From the NCBI GenBank assembly GCA_036494815.1, contig DASXNV010000106.1:1-64000 (forward strand): a DNA stretch of 64,000 nt, read 5' to 3'. The stretch's first letter is position 1, and each line of letters begins with the position of its first letter. Positions 19,169 to 27,281 of this stretch are shown here, piece by piece. The notes beneath the pieces were generated by a model, which ran no database searches, was not told the origin of the DNA, and saw only the letters and a list, made by a program, of their open reading frames with translations. The translations under genes and the position numbers were made by a program. This stretch comes from Poindextera sp036494815. GTDB taxonomy: Bacteria; Pseudomonadota; Alphaproteobacteria; Caulobacterales; Caulobacteraceae.

Positions 19169-19474
19169 ATGACGCGCAGAACGCTTTGGTTGCGCCTTGC
19201 AGGGCTTGCTCTGGCGGTGGCCGGGTTGGTGTTTGTCTTCGTTGCGCCAATCTCGACAATCTCGGTCAAGGTTGACCTACCCCCGGGAGTCGATCCCGCG
19301 TCGGCGGACAAAACGATCGCCGGAACGACCGATTTGATGACCCACATCGTCATTCCAGTCGTCGATGCTGCGTTGATCCTGGCCGTTCTCGGTTTCGGCC
19401 TGTTCTTCGCGCGCCGCATTCTGCGCAGACACAAGGCAGAAGAGGCGGAAACCGAGGAACTGGACGTCGATTGA
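19169..19474 (+). CDS. Small two-span membrane protein
   Basis: 101 aa, starting 6 nt after the RDD gene stop. Two hydrophobic segments, RLAGLALAVAGLVFVFVAPI and VVDAALILAVLGFGLFFARR, flank a loop of about 45 residues. The tail is very acidic (HKAEEAETEELDVD). No family recognised. Probably the last gene of the MoxR operon. Confidence 0.6.
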   Translation: MTRRTLWLRLAGLALAVAGLVFVFVAPISTISVKVDLPPGVDPASADKTIAGTTDLMTHIVIPVVDAALILAVLGFGLFFARRILRRHKAEEAETEELDVD

Positions 19475-19491
19475 ACGCGCGATGACGCAAA

Positions 19492-19536
19492 TTATATCCT
19501 GGTAATATTGACTCTCGTTTTACCCGGGTAAAAAAT
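19492..19536 (+). promoter_or_regulatory. Promoter with tandem palindromic operator
   Basis: A perfect 16-bp palindrome TTTTACCCGGGTAAAA occupies 19518-19533. A related 16-mer TTATATCCTGGTAATA (12 of 16 identical) lies at 19492-19507, centre-to-centre 26 bp. TTGACT (19508-19513) and AAAAAT (19531-19536) are 17 bp apart and could be the -35 and -10, which would place the palindrome over the spacer and -10. This is the layout of a repressor-controlled promoter for the DUF2239 gene. Confidence 0.6.
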
Positions 19537-19561
19537 GCCCTCCATTTCGGGGACCGGCGTC

Positions 19562-20089
19562 ATGACCTCACCTAAAACCTACACCGCCTTCTTCGGCGAG
19601 CGCCGCCTCGCCAGCGGCGCCTTGGACGATGTGCTCCGCGCGATCCAGGCCGCCCAGACCCCGGTCGCCCTGGTGTTCGCCGACGACACGGGCGACCTGA
19701 TCAAGCTCAACACTCCCGCGGATGTGGCCGAGGCCCTAGTCGCCGAGGCCTTGGCGATGGAGGGTGCGCCGCCGCCCAAGCCCGTCTGCGTCGAGGTCCG
19801 CCTCCTGCCCCGCCACCTGGATTGGCTGCAGGCCCAGCCTGGCGGCCCCTCGGCGGCGATGCGGCGGCTAGTCGATGCGGCCCGGCGCGACCGCACTGGG
19901 CGCGCGCGCCAGGCGCGTGAGGCGGCCTACCGGTTCATATCCATGCTGGCCGGCGATTTTCCAGGCTTCGAGACGGCCAGCCGGGCGTTGTTCGCAGGCG
20001 ACCGCGCGTGTTTCGAAGAGGCCGCGGCATCCTGGCCCTCTGACGTTCAGGCCTATGGACTGAGCCTGGCTGGAGAAGGCCTGACCTGA
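19562..20089 (+). CDS. DUF2239 family protein
   Basis: 175 aa from ATG 19562 (MTSPKTYTAFFGERRLASGA); an upstream ATG at 19535 overlaps the putative -10 and is unlikely. Features I associate with DUF2239: the YTAFFG opening, LVFADDTGDLIKLNTPADVA, RLLPRHLDWLQAQPGGPSAA and the conserved end RFISMLAGDFPGFETASRAL followed by FAGD. Function unknown. The protein is soluble with no export signal. The strong palindromic operator upstream implies tight regulation by a nearby or distant repressor. Confidence 0.82.
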   Translation: MTSPKTYTAFFGERRLASGALDDVLRAIQAAQTPVALVFADDTGDLIKLNTPADVAEALVAEALAMEGAPPPKPVCVEVRLLPRHLDWLQAQPGGPSAAMRRLVDAARRDRTGRARQAREAAYRFISMLAGDFPGFETASRALFAGDRACFEEAAASWPSDVQAYGLSLAGEGLT

Positions 20090-20155
20090 AGGCGCCGCTT
20101 GACCCAGCGCCGTCACCGCGCGAGGTCAGACGCGACCCATCCACGGAGCCACGCC

Positions 20156-20440
20156 ATGTCCCGCCCCCCCAAGATCGGCGCCGCCGCGGCGCTGGCGCAA
20201 CTGCCCGGCTGGTCGCAGGCGCCGGACCGCGACGCCATCATCAAAACCTTCCGGTTCAAGGATTTCAACACAGCCTTCGGCTTCATGACTCGCGCAGCCC
20301 TGGCGGCGGAGAAGCTGGACCACCATCCCGAATGGTTCAATGTCTACAATCGGGTCGAGGTGCTGCTGACCACCCACGACGCCGACGGGGTCTCCGAGCT
20401 CGACGTCAAGCTTGCAAAGATCATGGACGCGGCGACCTGA
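20156..20440 (+). CDS. 4a-hydroxytetrahydrobiopterin dehydratase
   Basis: 94 aa from ATG 20156, preceded by CGGAG. Pterin-4-alpha-carbinolamine dehydratase fold: FRFKDFNTAFGFMTRAALAA, the active-site EKLDHHPEW (adjacent His residues) and NVYNRVEVLLTTHDADGVSE. It dehydrates 4a-hydroxy-tetrahydropterin after aromatic amino acid hydroxylation. No phenylalanine hydroxylase gene is in the window. Length and motifs are canonical (PhhB/PCD). Confidence 0.93.
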   Translation: MSRPPKIGAAAALAQLPGWSQAPDRDAIIKTFRFKDFNTAFGFMTRAALAAEKLDHHPEWFNVYNRVEVLLTTHDADGVSELDVKLAKIMDAAT

Positions 20441-20487
20441 TCCGGTTCAAACTGACGTTTGAATTCATAAGCCCGAGGAGACACCCG

Positions 20488-21276
20488 ATGGCGACAACGC
20501 CCGGCGGCCGCGTAGCCGGCAAAAAGGCCTTCATCTCCGGCGGGGCCCAGGGCCTGGGCGCCGCGGCGGCCATGCGCTTGGCCGAGGAAGGCGCCAAGGT
20601 CAGCCTGGCCGACATTAATTTCGAAGGGGCGCAGAAGACCGCCGCCGAGATCAACGCCGCCATCGGCGCCGGAACCGCCTTCGCCTTTCCCCTGGACGTG
20701 ACCAAGGAAGAGCAGTGGACCTACGCCCTGGACGAGGCCGACGCGGCCATGGGCGGCATCTCGGTCCTGCTCAACAACGCCGGCATCTCGGTGGGCGGCG
20801 ACATCGAGCACCTGTCCTACGAGGACTGGAAGCGGGTGATGAGCGTCAATGTGGATTCCGTGTTCCTGGGCACAAAGCACGCGCTGAAATATCTGCGCGA
20901 GAACCAGCCGGGATCGATCATCAACATCTCGTCCATCGCCGGCCTGATCGCGGCGCACAATTCGCCGTCCTATAACGCCTCCAAGGCCGCGGTCTGGCTG
21001 CTGTCCAAGGGCATCGGCCTTCACTGCGCCAAGCAGAAGCTGGATATCCGCTCCAATTCGATCCACCCGACCTTCATCGACACCCCGATCCTGGATCCGC
21101 TGCGCCAAATGTTCGGCAAGGAAGAGGCCGAGGCCAAGCTGGCCCGCCAGGTGCCGCTCGGCCGTATCGGCGCGCCCTCGGACATCGCCAACGCTGTGCT
21201 CTATCTGGCCTCGGACGAGAGCCGTTTCATGACCGGCGCCGAACTGAAGCTGGACGGCGGCATTTCGGCCATGTGA
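20488..21276 (+). CDS. SDR family NAD(P)-dependent oxidoreductase
   Basis: 262 aa from ATG 20488, with GAGGAG 9 nt upstream. Classical short-chain dehydrogenase: SGGAQGLG cofactor loop (17-24), NNAG (96-99), catalytic Ser149, Tyr162 and Lys166 (YNASK), and the C-terminal end GAELKLDGGISAM. Resembles 3-alpha-hydroxysteroid and cyclohexanol dehydrogenases, but the substrate cannot be assigned from sequence alone. Follows the pterin dehydratase gene after 47 nt. Confidence 0.9.
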   Translation: MATTPGGRVAGKKAFISGGAQGLGAAAAMRLAEEGAKVSLADINFEGAQKTAAEINAAIGAGTAFAFPLDVTKEEQWTYALDEADAAMGGISVLLNNAGISVGGDIEHLSYEDWKRVMSVNVDSVFLGTKHALKYLRENQPGSIINISSIAGLIAAHNSPSYNASKAAVWLLSKGIGLHCAKQKLDIRSNSIHPTFIDTPILDPLRQMFGKEEAEAKLARQVPLGRIGAPSDIANAVLYLASDESRFMTGAELKLDGGISAM

Positions 21277-21295
21277 GGGCGCTCTGCGCCCTGGT

Positions 21296-21703
21296 TCAAT
21301 TGACCAGGATGGTGCCCAGGAGAAGCTTGGCGCCCGGCTCGCCCAGGACCCGGTCGGTCTCCTTCTGCAGGGCGATGGCGATATAGTCGGCGCTCGGCGC
21401 CTGGCCGGGGCCGAGGCCCGAGGCGTAGGCCTGCAGCATCTGCACATAGGCCGCGCGAAGCCGGGGCTGGGAGATCTGGGCGCGGGCTCTCAGACCGCCA
21501 TTGGGGATATCGATCCCCACCTCCACCGTCATCACGCCGCGGTGGCCATCGGCGCGGAACACGGTGGCCGTCAGGGTCGGCAGCTGCACATAGCTGAGCC
21601 CGCCGCCCTTTTTCTTCTGCTCCTCGGCGCCTGCTTGCGAGGCGAGTAGAGCCAGGGCCCATAGCCCGGCGCCGATCTGCAGGAAGCTGCGTCGCGATGT
21701 CAT
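21296..21703 (-). CDS. Exported hypothetical protein with Tat-like signal
   Basis: 135 aa. The N-terminus MTSRRSFLQIGAGLWALALL is a short twin-arginine-like signal ending near QAGA. The mature part is small, beginning with lysines (EEQKKKGG). Its C-terminal half resembles FliL-like domains only loosely (ending AKLLLGTILVN). Unknown function. It faces away from the DUF983 gene, sharing about 100 bp of upstream DNA. Confidence 0.6.
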   Translation of the reverse strand: MTSRRSFLQIGAGLWALALLASQAGAEEQKKKGGGLSYVQLPTLTATVFRADGHRGVMTVEVGIDIPNGGLRARAQISQPRLRAAYVQMLQAYASGLGPGQAPSADYIAIALQKETDRVLGEPGAKLLLGTILVN

Positions 21704-21805
21704 CTGTCAGATTCTGGGGCCAGGATCCGGGCCTGGGATCTGGCGCGGCGGGGACGGAGAGCCTATCTAGCCCGCGCGCCCGAGCCCCCGCAAGGCGACG
21801 GCGAC

Positions 21806-22228
21806 ATGGACGCCCAGATGCGCAAGCCCAATCTTTGGTCCGGCCTGAGCCGAGGTTTTATCGGGCGCTGCCCCAATTGCGGGCAGGGCAAGCTGTTTCG
21901 TCGCTATCTGAAGGTGGCCTCGCCCTGCGCCGCCTGCGGCCACGACAATCTGCAATATCCCTCCGACGACGCCCCGCCCTATTTCACCATCCTGATCCTG
22001 GGCCATATCGTCATCGCGCCCCTGGTGGTGCTGCCGGTGATCTGGACCCTGCCGCCGCTGCTGGTCCTGGCCGTCGCCCTGCCGGTGGTCGCCGTCATGG
22101 CCCTGCTCCTGCTGCCCCGGGTCAAGGGCGCGGTGATCGGAGTGCAATGGGCGATCAAGCGCAACGAAGGCGATGTTCCAGGCCAGAGCGACCACCCCAG
22201 CTGGGCGCCTTCGCCGCCCGAGGGCTGA
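21806..22228 (+). CDS. DUF983 family zinc-ribbon membrane protein
   Basis: 140 aa. An N-terminal zinc ribbon with two Cys pairs (GRCPNCGQGKLF and SPCAACGHDNL) is followed by PPYFTILILGHIVIAPLVVL and a second hydrophobic stretch LPPLLVLAVALPVVAVMALL. This is the DUF983 arrangement. Function unknown; in some bacteria related genes lie near cytochrome oxidase genes, which is not the case here. Convergent with the HAD gene. Confidence 0.83.
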   Translation: MDAQMRKPNLWSGLSRGFIGRCPNCGQGKLFRRYLKVASPCAACGHDNLQYPSDDAPPYFTILILGHIVIAPLVVLPVIWTLPPLLVLAVALPVVAVMALLLLPRVKGAVIGVQWAIKRNEGDVPGQSDHPSWAPSPPEG

Positions 22229-22238
22229 AAAGGGATCC

Positions 22239-22964
22239 TCAGACCAGAAGTTCGTCCAGCCGGGCGATGATCCGGTCCGGCCGCGCCGACGAGCCCGCCG
22301 GAACCCCGGCGCCCCTTGGGTCGAACCAGATGGCGTGCAGGCCGAGCTTCTGCGGCGCCACCACCTCCCATTCGAGATTGTCCCCGACCATCCAGGCGTC
22401 GGGCGCATCGACGCCCAGAGTCTCCAAGGCATGGCGATAGGCGCGCTCTTCCGGCTTGCCAAAGCCGTGCTCGCCCTCGATCTGGATGTGGTCGAATCGG
22501 TGGGCCAAGCCGAAGCGCTCGATTTTTGCGCGCTGCACCGTGCTCTGGCCGTTGGTGACCAGGGCCAGGCGGACGCCGCGATCCCGCAGCGCGTCCACGG
22601 TCTGCAGGGCGCCGGGAAAAGGCGCGATCTGACCCTCTCGGCAGGCATGGAACGCCTCAGCGAACGCCACGGCCCTCTCGTCCGTCAGGTCAAGGCCGCC
22701 CAGCCGGCGAAGTTCAGCAAAGCCTTCGAGAGCAATGGAGCGCCGCGCTTCGATCAACGGCCTGGCGCGCCAGATCTTATGCCTCGCGGCGTCCGCCCAA
22801 TGGGCGCGAAAGGCGGCCTCAATGGTCTCGACCACCTGATCGTTGCTCAAGGGCACCCAGGCGCCGCCCGCGTCGACTACAGTCCGGATTTGCTCGATGC
22901 GATCGCCGAACGACAGCAGAGTCTCGTCAAGGTCGAACAGGATCGCACGCGGGAATCGGACCAT
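22239..22964 (-). CDS. HAD-superfamily hydrolase
   Basis: 241 aa from ATG 22964. The frame stays open upstream to 23216, but the catalytic motif DLDETL begins at residue 11 from this start, as is normal for the family. Motif I is ILFDLDETL, motif II LALVTNGQST and motif IV WMVGDNLEWEV. A helical cap between motifs I and II places it with the YjjG/haloacid dehalogenase subfamily of phosphatases. Substrate unknown. Divergent from the acyl-CoA synthetase gene, 73 bp apart. Confidence 0.9.
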   Translation of the reverse strand: MVRFPRAILFDLDETLLSFGDRIEQIRTVVDAGGAWVPLSNDQVVETIEAAFRAHWADAARHKIWRARPLIEARRSIALEGFAELRRLGGLDLTDERAVAFAEAFHACREGQIAPFPGALQTVDALRDRGVRLALVTNGQSTVQRAKIERFGLAHRFDHIQIEGEHGFGKPEERAYRHALETLGVDAPDAWMVGDNLEWEVVAPQKLGLHAIWFDPRGAGVPAGSSARPDRIIARLDELLV

Positions 22965-23037
22965 GGCGTTTTGTAGCAGAACCTCGCCTTGACCGCGTGC
23001 GGGGGCTCCCGCCATGGTGGCGCGCGGAGGGTGACGC

Positions 23038-24825
23038 ATGAAGCTTAGGGCGCGGGTCCAGCGAGAAATGAGGTTCCTGCGCGGCTTGCTCAGGACCTTG
23101 AAGCGGGTCCGGTCGATCGCCGCCGATTCGCCGAACCTGATTTGCGACGACATCGAGGCGGCGGTGGATGCGTGGCGGACCCGCCCGGCCATCAGTTTCG
23201 AAGAACGCACCATCACCTATGGCGAGATGGACGCCATCGCCAATCGCTACGCCCATTGGGCGCACGAGCACGGCCTGCGGCGCGGCCAGACCGTGGCCCT
23301 GTTCCTGCCCAACCGCATCGACTACCTGTCGATCTGGTACGGCCTGTCCAAGGTCGGGGTGGCCACCGCCCTGATCAACAACAACCTCACCGGCGCCCAG
23401 CTCAGCCACTGCCTGGAGGTGTCCGGAGCGGTGCAGGTGATCGCCGACGCCGAGACCGCGCCGATCTTCGCCGCGGTCAAGGACAGCCTGTCGCGGCATA
23501 CGGTGCTGTGGACCCTGGGCCCCGCCCACGGCGACCAGCGCGATCTGGGCAAGGCCCTGAAAAGCTGCAGCCAGCTGCGCCCGGACCGCAGCCTGCGCCA
23601 GGGCATGACCGCCCACGACACCGCGCTATACATATACACCTCCGGCACCACCGGCCTGCCCAAGGCGGCCAAGATCACCCACATGCGCGCCCAGCTGTTC
23701 ATGCGCGGCTTTGCCGGCGCCACCGGCGCGAACCAGAATGACCGCCTGTTCCAGGTCCTGCCCCTGTATCATTCCACCGGTGGCCTATGCGGCATGGGCG
23801 CGGTGCTGCTCAACGGCGGCTCGGTGGCGCTGAAGGCCAAGTTTTCGGCCAGCCATTTCTGGCGCGACGTCACCGCCGAGAACTGCACCCTGTTCGTCTA
23901 TATCGGCGAGCTGTGCCGCTATCTGGTCAATCAGCCGGAAAGCGACGCCGAGCATGGTCACAAGCTGCGGCTGGCCTTCGGCAACGGCCTGCGACCCGAC
24001 ATCTGGGATGTGGTCAAGACCCGCTTTCGCATCCCCGACATCCTGGAATTCTACGGCTCCACCGAAGGCAATGTCTCCTTCTTCAATTTCGACGGCAAGC
24101 CAGGCGCCATCGGCCGGATCCCGGCCTATGTGAAGAAGCGCTTCAATGTCCGGCTGGCCCGTTTCGACATGGAGGCCGAGGCGCCCGTGCGGGGCCTGGA
24201 CGGCCGCTGCCAGGAGACCGACCCCGGCGAGGTCGGCGAATGCCTTGGTCATATCGGCGGCGACGTGCGCGGAGAATTCTCCGGCTATGCCGACAAGGTG
24301 GCCAGCGAGAAGAAGATCCTGCGCGACGTGTTCGAGGTGGGCGACGCCTGGTTCCGCACCGGCGACCTGATGCGCCAGGACGAGGAAGGCTATTTCTATT
24401 TCGTCGACCGGGTCGGCGACACCTTCCGCTGGAAGGGCGAGAACGTCTCCACAGGCGAGGTTTCAGGCATCCTGGCGGGCGTGCCGGGGGTGAAGGAGGC
24501 GACGGTTTATGGGGTCAAGGTCGGCGACCTGGACGGCCGCGCCGGCATGGTCTCGCTGGTGGTCGGCCCCGAATTCGACATCGCCGCCCTGGCCGAGGCC
24601 GCCGACGCCGACCTGCCCGTCTATGCCCGCCCGGTGTTCGTGCGCCTGCAGCCGGAAATCGAGGTCACCGGCACCTTCAAATACCGCAAGATCGACCTGG
24701 TCAGCGAAGGCTTCGACCCCGCCAGGATCAACCAGCCCCTGTTCGTGCGCGACGGTGACAAGGGCTATGTGAAGCTGACCAAGGCCGTTTACGCCAAGGT
24801 GGTGAGCGGGGCGTTGAGGGTTTGA
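23038..24825 (+). CDS. Very-long-chain acyl-CoA synthetase / fatty acid transport protein (FATP-type)
   Basis: 595 aa. ATP-dependent activation of long or very long fatty acids to acyl-CoA, often coupled to uptake. AMP-binding motif YIYTSGTTGLPKAAK near residue 200, LEFYGSTEGNVSFFNFDGKP near 340, GDLMRQDEEGYFYFVDRVGD and the FATP signature DRVGDTFRWKGENVSTGEV. The C-terminal Lys motif is FKYRKIDLV. The pattern GDTFRWKGENVSTGEV distinguishes FATP/FadD6-like enzymes from ordinary FadD. Monocistronic. Confidence 0.92.
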   Translation: MKLRARVQREMRFLRGLLRTLKRVRSIAADSPNLICDDIEAAVDAWRTRPAISFEERTITYGEMDAIANRYAHWAHEHGLRRGQTVALFLPNRIDYLSIWYGLSKVGVATALINNNLTGAQLSHCLEVSGAVQVIADAETAPIFAAVKDSLSRHTVLWTLGPAHGDQRDLGKALKSCSQLRPDRSLRQGMTAHDTALYIYTSGTTGLPKAAKITHMRAQLFMRGFAGATGANQNDRLFQVLPLYHSTGGLCGMGAVLLNGGSVALKAKFSASHFWRDVTAENCTLFVYIGELCRYLVNQPESDAEHGHKLRLAFGNGLRPDIWDVVKTRFRIPDILEFYGSTEGNVSFFNFDGKPGAIGRIPAYVKKRFNVRLARFDMEAEAPVRGLDGRCQETDPGEVGECLGHIGGDVRGEFSGYADKVASEKKILRDVFEVGDAWFRTGDLMRQDEEGYFYFVDRVGDTFRWKGENVSTGEVSGILAGVPGVKEATVYGVKVGDLDGRAGMVSLVVGPEFDIAALAEAADADLPVYARPVFVRLQPEIEVTGTFKYRKIDLVSEGFDPARINQPLFVRDGDKGYVKLTKAVYAKVVSGALRV

Positions 24826-24899
24826 GGGGGGGCGCGGCCTGGGCGTCGGCAAGCGGATCGGCCCAAGGGCTCATGAGGGTGGAAAGCGAGGGCCGCTGT

Positions 24900-24932
24900 C
24901 TGCCGATCCCTACCAAGCATCAAGCTCCTTGA
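24900..24932. repeat. 33-bp direct repeat, copy A
   Basis: Shares 28 of 33 positions with copy B at 26807-26839 in the same orientation; the core is CGATCCC-Y-ACCAAG-Y-ATCA-R-GCTCC. The two copies bracket the small minus-strand gene and the beta-lactamase-like gene. Confidence 0.6.
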
Positions 24933-24948
24933 TTAGGTGAGGATGCAG

Positions 24949-25134
24949 TCAGGCCAACCTTGGCGGTAGGCGCCCGTCCTGATCCAGCTTAGACTCGTCG
25001 ATTATATCGCAGGTTCCGGGGATCGCTTGAGCGCCCGGCAGACGGCCAATGGCCTCCTCGGTCCGCTTAGCGATAGGGCAACAGCCATAATCGTCGAGGT
25101 CGCAGTCCCAGACCTGAAAATGGTGAACGGCAAT
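24949..25134 (-). CDS. Small hypothetical protein with non-canonical start
   Basis: The encoded peptide reads IAVHHFQVWDCDLDDYGCCP followed by IAKRTEEAIGRLPGAQAIPG and a TCDIIDESKLDQDGR tail. It resembles a small conserved rhizobial-type family (HF-WD ... PGT ... LD-GR) that I recall from memory. AAGGAG lies at 25144-25149, but no ATG, GTG or TTG stands at the right distance. The candidates are ACG (25135-25137) and ATT (25132-25134). The frame is open back to an ATG at 25194 that lacks a ribosome site. Either a rare start is used or the gene lost its start codon. Confidence 0.45.
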   Translation of the reverse strand: MAVHHFQVWDCDLDDYGCCPIAKRTEEAIGRLPGAQAIPGTCDIIDESKLDQDGRLPPRLA

Positions 25135-25169
25135 CGTATCGATCTCCTTTAGGTGGCAAGCTTGCCGCA

Positions 25170-25361
25170 ACGACGGCGGCGATTCGGAGGACATCGAAGC
25201 GGCGTAAATGGCGGCCCCAACGATTTTGAGGCGTCCCCAAAGATTGCCGCGCGATGGATGATTGAGGCGTGGTGGCCGACCTTTCGCTTCGGGTTGCTTT
25301 TACCCCATAGCTGCGGTCCGCCAACCGGGCGATCAACCCGCCCAAACCCATTCGGATGACG
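25170..25361. other. Intergenic gap, nothing recognised
   Basis: Roughly 190 bp between the small gene and the beta-lactamase-like gene. I see no gene or RNA; the sequence has a mixed composition with short runs of C and T, possibly decayed coding DNA. Confidence 0.3.
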
Positions 25362-26798
25362 TTACTGGCTGATGCGCTCGCACACCTCAGGCCCCTGGCC
25401 CCGGAAGAGGACGACCCGGCTCGGCGACGACTGACTCTCGGCCTCGAAGTCGAAGGTCAATTCCGTCTCTGACGCCTTGGCGAAGAACAGTCGTTTGCTG
25501 GCGGGCGATACGGGATTGGGCGCGCCGCCCGGGAGGCTCCAGGTCAGGTGATCGCCGTCTCTGGCGATGGACAGGATCTCACCGCCCGGGGTCTTGTAGC
25601 GGCCGGCTTCGCCATCCAGCACCGCCTGCGCGACCGCCACCGGCCTGTGCAGGCTGGCCAGGGGATAGTGAGGGTCGAGCAAATGCCAGCCTATGTCGCT
25701 GACGTCGGAGTCGCCGGTATTGGACAGGACGACGATCCCGATCCGCCTGGCGGGATCGAACCCGATCCACGAGTCATACCCGCCAGTGCTACCCGCCTTG
25801 TAGATGATATCCAGTCCGTCCCGCTCCAATACGGTCCAGCCCACAGAGGCGAACAGGTCGGAAATGCCGCCCGCGCGCCGGATGGCCAGCATGGCCTTGA
25901 AATCCGGCGCCAGCGGCGTGTCGGTCAGTCCCATGGCGGCGGACAGAAAGGTGAGGAGATCGTTGGCGCTGGAATACAAACCGCCCGATCCCTGAAACAG
26001 GGGCGAGTGTCCCCAGGGCTCCGTGGGTTTGAGGCCGATGTCGTGGCCCCGCGCCAGGCGAGGCTGAAGGCCGGCGGGCAGGTCGAAGGAGGTGCTGGCC
26101 ATGCCCAGGGGACGTGTGATCCGGGCCTGGACCAGCGCCGGCAAGTCCGAACCTCCGGCCCGGCCCAGACTGTAGCCAAGCAGGCCATAGCCGATGTTGG
26201 AGTAACCAAATCGGGAGCCGATCGGCCAAGGATAGGTGAAAGACGACATGAACGCGCCGAACTGCGCCGGCGAATAGGTCGCGAACGGGTTGTCAGGGTC
26301 GGACGGGCGGAGGTTTTCCGGCTCCCCGGGAAGGCCCGAGGTGTGGGTCGCCAGATCCAGCAGCGTGATGGTCCGTCCATTCTGCGCCGGGGTTTGCATT
26401 CCGGGCGGCAGAAGTTGGTTGACCGGCTCCGACAAGGTCACGTCCTCTTGCCGCACCATGTTTTCCAACAGGAGTCCGACGAACGCCTTGGTCACCGATC
26501 CGATCTCGAACAGTGTGTCGCCGTCGAGCGGACGGCGGTCATGCGCGTCGCGGACACCATGGACGACGATCCGGCGCCCATCCGGCCCCACGACACCGAG
26601 CACCATGCCCACGCCACGCTGATAGAAATCGATCCGCTCGGCGAGGATGCGATCGATCTCGGCGTCAGACGACGCCAGCGGCGGCGCGGTTGCTTTCGAC
26701 ACCCCACCGGACAGCGCCGCCACGCAGACCGCGGTGGCGGCAGCGGCGGCGAGCCGGTTTAAGCGCCTGTTGGGAGAAGACCTACGCATTCGCCTCAT
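25362..26798 (-). CDS. Serine beta-lactamase-like protein (class C / DD-peptidase family)
   Basis: 478 aa from ATG 26798 (MRRMRRSSPN); upstream in-frame ATGs at 26834 and 26858 fall inside or beyond repeat B. Signal peptide LAAAAATAVCVAALSGGVSK. Catalytic Ser101-x-x-Lys104 (SVTK), Tyr199-Ser-Asn201 (YSN) and a late STGG that takes the place of KTG. About 100 extra C-terminal residues form a separate small domain. Penicillin-binding or esterase-type activity in the periplasm is likely; true beta-lactam resistance cannot be claimed. Confidence 0.85.
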   Translation of the reverse strand: MRRMRRSSPNRRLNRLAAAAATAVCVAALSGGVSKATAPPLASSDAEIDRILAERIDFYQRGVGMVLGVVGPDGRRIVVHGVRDAHDRRPLDGDTLFEIGSVTKAFVGLLLENMVRQEDVTLSEPVNQLLPPGMQTPAQNGRTITLLDLATHTSGLPGEPENLRPSDPDNPFATYSPAQFGAFMSSFTYPWPIGSRFGYSNIGYGLLGYSLGRAGGSDLPALVQARITRPLGMASTSFDLPAGLQPRLARGHDIGLKPTEPWGHSPLFQGSGGLYSSANDLLTFLSAAMGLTDTPLAPDFKAMLAIRRAGGISDLFASVGWTVLERDGLDIIYKAGSTGGYDSWIGFDPARRIGIVVLSNTGDSDVSDIGWHLLDPHYPLASLHRPVAVAQAVLDGEAGRYKTPGGEILSIARDGDHLTWSLPGGAPNPVSPASKRLFFAKASETELTFDFEAESQSSPSRVVLFRGQGPEVCERISQ

Positions 26799-26806
26799 TC
26801 CGGTGG

Positions 26807-26839
26807 CTACCGATCCCCACCAAGTATCAGGCTCCATGA
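26807..26839. repeat. 33-bp direct repeat, copy B
   Basis: Partner of copy A at 24900-24932, five mismatches. It lies directly upstream of the chosen beta-lactamase start and overlaps an alternative in-frame ATG, so it may form part of that gene's leader. Confidence 0.6.
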
Positions 26840-27079
26840 GCAGGGAAGGTGCGGTCAAATAGCATATCGCCGCGCTCGCCTCTCTCGAAGCGGCTGTAGA
26901 TCGATCTGTCGCCCAATGCGCCGGTCAGAGCCGGGCCGGACAGCCAGAGCAGCAAGCGAGGTTGGCCGTATGAAAAGCTGGTCACGCCGGCGAGGCCGTA
27001 TCGGACTTCGCCTCTCCGCTTTCGCTTGTAGACGCTGACGCCGGCCCGCTCAAAAGCAGTGAGCCAGAACGAGATCATC

Positions 27080-27119
27080 TTGATCAATCGGTTCACCAGT
27101 TGATCGATCGGTTTACCAG
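27080..27119. repeat. 20-bp tandem direct repeat, two copies
   Basis: TTGATCAATCGGTTCACCAG (27080-27099) is immediately followed by TTGATCGATCGGTTTACCAG (27100-27119); two mismatches. It may be a slippage duplication or a pair of protein-binding sites. Confidence 0.7.
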
Positions 27120-27228
27120 CCCCCCAAAAAAACTGAACGACAACAGCTTGACCTTGGGGTCATGGGGGAGAACGCGCAAGTCATCAAGTAGGGTCGCGAG
27201 AGCCTGCTCAGAGACCGTTTGAAAATAG

Positions 27229-27251
27229 TTTGCTTGGCTTGGTTTGCGTGG
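27229..27251 (+). promoter_or_regulatory. Possible antitoxin operator repeats
   Basis: Two 9-bp direct repeats, TTTGCTTGG (27229-27237) and TTTGCGTGG (27243-27251), lie 14 bp apart and 31 bp upstream of the antitoxin start. Antitoxins of the Phd type usually bind repeats at this position. Weak, position-based call. Confidence 0.25.
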
Positions 27252-27281
27252 TTCGGCCTTTGGTCGAACTCGGGGGCGGAG

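Larger units (their letters stand above)
26840..27281. other. Non-coding or decayed stretch upstream of the toxin-antitoxin pair
   Basis: 440 bp without a convincing gene. On the minus strand a frame reading NRLIKMISFWLTAFERAG... (27096 down to 26827) could be joined to an upstream stretch LLDDLRVLPHDPKVKLLSF if one copy of the 20-bp tandem repeat at 27080-27119 were removed. This suggests a frameshifted relic. No family is recognised for it. Confidence 0.35.

Noticed and set aside
26827..27096. 89-codon minus-strand frame starting at GTG 27096
   Set aside because: Start lies in the tandem repeat and the end overlaps repeat B; no family; treated as relic DNA.
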